Shown piece by piece: positions 46,705-47,275 of a stretch of 47,275 nucleotides of DNA. Position numbers and translations under genes: made by a program. Location: NCBI GenBank assembly GCA_905250885.1, contig CAJNOQ010000545.1, positions 1 through 47,275 of the forward strand. The letters run 5' to 3'. This DNA is from Didymodactylos carnosus (lineage: Eukaryota; Rotifera; Eurotatoria; Philodinida; Philodinidae). How positions within the stretch are numbered: the stretch's first letter is position 1; the number at the start of each line of letters is the position of its first letter. The notes below the pieces were generated by a model, which made no database searches, was not told the origin of the DNA, and saw only the letters and a list, made by a program, of their open reading frames with translations.

Positions 46705-47275
46705 CAGTAGCGGTAAAAATTTTCCGTACACCCCAAAGTTTTTTTCTTTTGAGCATAACTCGGCAATCAAAAAAACTTTTGACAAACGATTTGTACCAAA
46801 ATATTTTCCGCTTTCCCTAATATATTTGTAGATAAAAAACTTAGAAATATTAATTGTTGCTCTTTGTAGACCCATTAGACTGAAAAGTGAACCTTTTCAG
46901 GTTGGCAAGAATTTTCCGTACAGTTGATAAAAATCCTTTTTTACGCTGCATGTACTAATATAAAAACTACATCAATCCACAGAGAGCGCGAGTTACATTT
47001 TGGTAAAAAAATAATTTTGAAAAGCTTTTTTCTTAGTGTGAAACGCGACTTTAAGTCAAAATTGCCATACTCTTCAGTTTGACTGCCCTATCTCGGGAAC
47101 GAGTGGGCGAAAAACTCTGGTTAAGCCATTCGAAAGAGCGTCAGAAACTATAGTTCTTTACTTATAAGTAAGATAGTCTGAAAATTAAATGGAAGAATTT
47201 GACCCATTTTTTAATCGAAAAACTGACATGATTGGCCCTGTTTCGAATGGCTTAATCAGAGTTTTTTCGCCCACT
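46705..47275. mobile_element. Probable left end of a Tc1/mariner-like element (partial)
   Basis: Starts TA/CAGTAGCGG at 46703-46713, a Tc1-type start beside a TA target. GGTAAAAATTTTCCGTACA (46712-46730) recurs in the same orientation as GGCAAGAATTTTCCGTACA at 46904-46922, 17 of 19 identical and 192 bp apart. This resembles the IR/DR terminus of some Tc1 elements, in which each terminal repeat holds two transposase-binding sites. The other end and any transposase would lie beyond the window, so the call is tentative. Confidence 0.5.
47102..47275. repeat. Inverted repeat of about 34 bp reaching the window end
   Basis: AGTGGGCGAAAAACTCTGG (from 47102) through TTAAGCCATTCGAAA (to 47135) is matched in reverse complement by 47241-47275, with one base inserted and one mismatch. 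The spacer is 105 nt. The right arm touches the last base, so the repeat may continue outside. Confidence 0.7.

Noticed and set aside
1..47275. CRISPR arrays, bacterial operons or a prokaryotic defence system
   Set aside because: The window is eukaryotic: spliceosomal introns, animal domain architecture and polyadenylation signals. The repeats present are dispersed inverted repeats, not regularly spaced direct repeats.

Overview
This is a nuclear, AT-rich, intron-dense animal sequence. HUWE1 has its full metazoan layout, a TDG-type thymine-DNA glycosylase sits next to it, most introns are only about 55-70 bp with GT..AG ends, and low-complexity stretches are coded by runs of CAA/ACA. A small invertebrate with a compact genome fits best. 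A rotifer, perhaps bdelloid, is my guess by general style; no single sequence feature proves it.

Layout. 1-9900 is a gene-poor repeat zone: several foldback/MITE-like elements, a hAT-type MITE with an 8-bp near-perfect target duplication, a nuclear copy of part of a mitochondrial large-subunit rRNA gene, and a decayed retroelement with reverse transcriptase and RNase H remnants. 9960-11631 (minus) is a complete three-exon gene for a 517-residue protein that I do not recognise. 11727-12271 is a MITE. 13270-19937 (minus) is a TDG-type DNA glycosylase that I could follow in frame through 17 exons to about 1226 residues, roughly three times the usual length, with a four-times repeated basic/hydrophobic motif in its N-terminal extension. 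20896-42999 (plus) is HUWE1, a giant HECT ubiquitin ligase, followed in frame through 41 exons to 4941 residues. One of its introns carries a 1066-bp hAT-type element with a perfect 8-bp target duplication. 43000-47275 holds the HUWE1 3' UTR, a GC-richer repeat patch, a roughly 358-bp near-perfect palindrome, a Tc1-like terminus and a hairpin cut by the window edge.

Functional reading. TDG and HUWE1 are divergent neighbours, with 958 bp between the proposed start codons. TDG starts base excision repair by removing mismatched or modified pyrimidines. HUWE1 is known in mammals to ubiquitylate base-excision-repair polymerases, among many other substrates. A shared promoter region is therefore plausible but is inference only. 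All exon joins were made by eye from splice signals, reading-frame phase and protein similarity from memory; no search was run.
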